This document shows, in pieces, positions 5,417 through 6,137 of a DNA stretch of 6,137 nucleotides (within the stretch, counting starts at the first letter, position 1; each line of letters begins with the position of its first letter). This stretch comes from an uncultured Collinsella sp. (GTDB lineage: Bacteria; Actinomycetota; Coriobacteriia; Coriobacteriales; Coriobacteriaceae), in contig URBA01000093.1 of the NCBI GenBank assembly GCA_900545905.1, positions 1 through 6,137 of the forward strand, in the 5' to 3' direction. The notes under the pieces are model-generated. The model saw only the letters and a list, made by a program, of their open reading frames with translations, was not told where the DNA came from and ran no database searches. A program made the translations under genes and the position numbers.

Positions 5417-5527
5417 GGTCGGTTTCACGCTTGCTCCGTCGCGAGTTCCGCACGAGCCGAAGGCCACTAAATGTGGCCTTCGTGCGAGCAGGACTGTCCG
5501 AGCAGCGGAGCAAGCGTGAAACCGACC
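5417..5527. repeat. Long inverted repeat element B (111 bp) in the thrB leader
   Basis: The outer arms match perfectly over 22 bp (5417-5438 with 5506-5527), beginning GGTCGGTTTCACGCTTG. The inner part folds as AGGCCAC (5461-5467) with GTGGCCT (5473-5479) around a TAAAT loop, extended by CGCACGA (5449-5455) with TCGTGCG (5480-5486) across a 5-nt bulge. GGAC-T-GTCC (5491-5499) adds a small alternative hairpin. The 3' arm ends 3 nt before the thrB Shine-Dalgarno, so the folded RNA would sit against the ribosome site without covering it. Its architecture parallels element A: long perfect outer arms, imperfect middle, inner hairpin. The short motifs GTTTC-N7-CTCCG, CCGAAGG and GAGCAGGAC occur in both in the same order. 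It could be a dispersed palindromic element or a regulatory leader structure. Confidence 0.88.
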
Positions 5528-5530
5528 CCC

Positions 5531-5536
5531 AGGAGG
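5531..5536 (+). promoter_or_regulatory. Ribosome-binding site of thrB
   Basis: A consensus AGGAGG, 10 nt before the ATG at 5547, fixes the thrB start. It follows the 3' arm of long inverted repeat B after only CCC, so the hairpin could affect access to it. Confidence 0.8.
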
Positions 5537-5546
5537 ACCAACAACA

Positions 5547-6137
5547 ATGATCAAGATCACCGTCCCAGCAACAAGCGCCAACTTGGGCATCGGCTACGAC
5601 ACCCTCGGCATGGCCGTCAGCCTCTACTCGCACTTCACCTTCGAGCGCGCCGACAAGCTCACCATCACGGGCTGCCCCGAAGAGTTCCAAAACGAGAATA
5701 ACCTGGTCTATGTAAGCTTTGTCGATGCTCTGGCCGCCTGGGGCGAGCCGGCTTTTCCCGTTGCCATCGACATCCAGACCGACGTGCCCGTCGCCCGCGG
5801 CCTGGGCTCCAGCTCCACCTGCGTCGTCGCCGGCATTATGGCCGCCGCCGCACTGACAGGCCACACCGTCGACCGCGCCGAGCTGGTTCGCATCGCCACC
5901 GAGGTCGAGGGCCATCCCGATAACGTCGCCCCCGCTATCCTGGGCGGCGCCGTCTGCTCCTTTACGCCGACCGATTCGCTCCCCCAGTGCCTGCGCTACG
6001 AGGTAAGCGATCGCTTGCATTTTATTACCGTGATTCCGCCCTACGAGGTACATACGAGCGAGGCGCGCAAGGTTGTGCCGCAGGAGATTCCACTCTCCAC
6101 TGCCGTATGGCAAATGGGCCGCATCGCCGGCATGACG
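5547..6137 (+). CDS. thrB: Homoserine kinase, N-terminal 197 residues (cut by window edge)
   Basis: A GHMP-family kinase that phosphorylates L-homoserine with ATP to O-phosphohomoserine, the substrate of the thrC product next door. The frame starts at ATG 5547 behind a consensus AGGAGG and stays open to the last base. Visible motifs are VPATSANLGIGYDTLG (6-21; many homologues read GPGFD here), the ATP-binding glycine/serine loop PVARGLGSSSTCVVAG (81-96), and EGHPDNVAPAILGG (121-134). YEVHTSEARKVVP (166-178) is characteristic of homoserine kinase among GHMP kinases. The family is usually about 300 residues, so roughly the last third, including the C-terminal glycine motif, lies beyond the window. 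It is co-directional with thrC but separated by a terminator and long inverted repeat B, a less compact arrangement than the usual thrBC pair. No clear dedicated promoter is visible in the 207-bp gap. Confidence 0.95.
   Translation, partial: MIKITVPATSANLGIGYDTLGMAVSLYSHFTFERADKLTITGCPEEFQNENNLVYVSFVDALAAWGEPAFPVAIDIQTDVPVARGLGSSSTCVVAGIMAAAALTGHTVDRAELVRIATEVEGHPDNVAPAILGGAVCSFTPTDSLPQCLRYEVSDRLHFITVIPPYEVHTSEARKVVPQEIPLSTAVWQMGRIAGMT

Noticed and set aside
4005..6113. A 702-codon open frame on the minus strand opposite thrC and thrB
   Set aside because: It is the antisense of two well-supported genes, spans the terminator and long hairpin B, has no ribosome site and shows no recognisable domain. 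Long antisense frames are common opposite GC-rich genes.

Overview
The window reads as chromosomal DNA of a GC-rich actinobacterium of the class Coriobacteriia, most likely Collinsella or a close relative. This is judged by eye from codon use, protein flavour and gene arrangement, not from a search. Most of it is an aspartate-family amino acid locus: aspartate kinase (lysC) and aspartate-semialdehyde dehydrogenase (asd) on the minus strand, divergent from threonine synthase (thrC) and homoserine kinase (thrB, cut by the right edge) on the plus strand. Together they encode the first two steps from aspartate and the last two steps to threonine. Homoserine dehydrogenase, the step that joins them, is not in the window.

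Layout from left to right. Positions 1-60 form a compact, AT-richer stretch with two crossing inverted repeats (a possible pseudoknot) and a U-tract. Positions 61-186 hold the first ~42 codons of an Abi_2 (AbiD/AbiF-type abortive infection) gene whose remainder is missing. Homology stops abruptly 15 bp short of the 3' end of a complete minus-strand ogt gene (202-780, O6-alkylguanine-DNA alkyltransferase). Positions 781-1129 are non-coding: a candidate ogt promoter, a featureless GC-rich stretch, and a 122-bp long inverted repeat (element A) just downstream of asd. Next come asd (1130-2155), a 173-bp gap with a terminator-like hairpin, GAAAC microrepeats and an AT-rich 32-bp palindrome, and lysC (2329-3717). 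The 104-bp lysC/thrC gap carries a shared, nearly symmetrical -10 region. thrC (3822-5339) ends in a clear intrinsic terminator. A second long inverted repeat (element B, 5417-5527) follows, ending 3 nt before the thrB Shine-Dalgarno sequence, and thrB runs off the end.

The four pathway genes look intact and ordinary (thrB as far as it is seen). The points worth a second look are the Abi_2 remnant with its RNA-like leader, which may be the stump of an RNA-regulated toxin/phage-defence locus, and the two long hairpin elements, which share architecture and several short motifs in the same order. I see no tRNA, rRNA, CRISPR array, transposase gene or complete mobile element.
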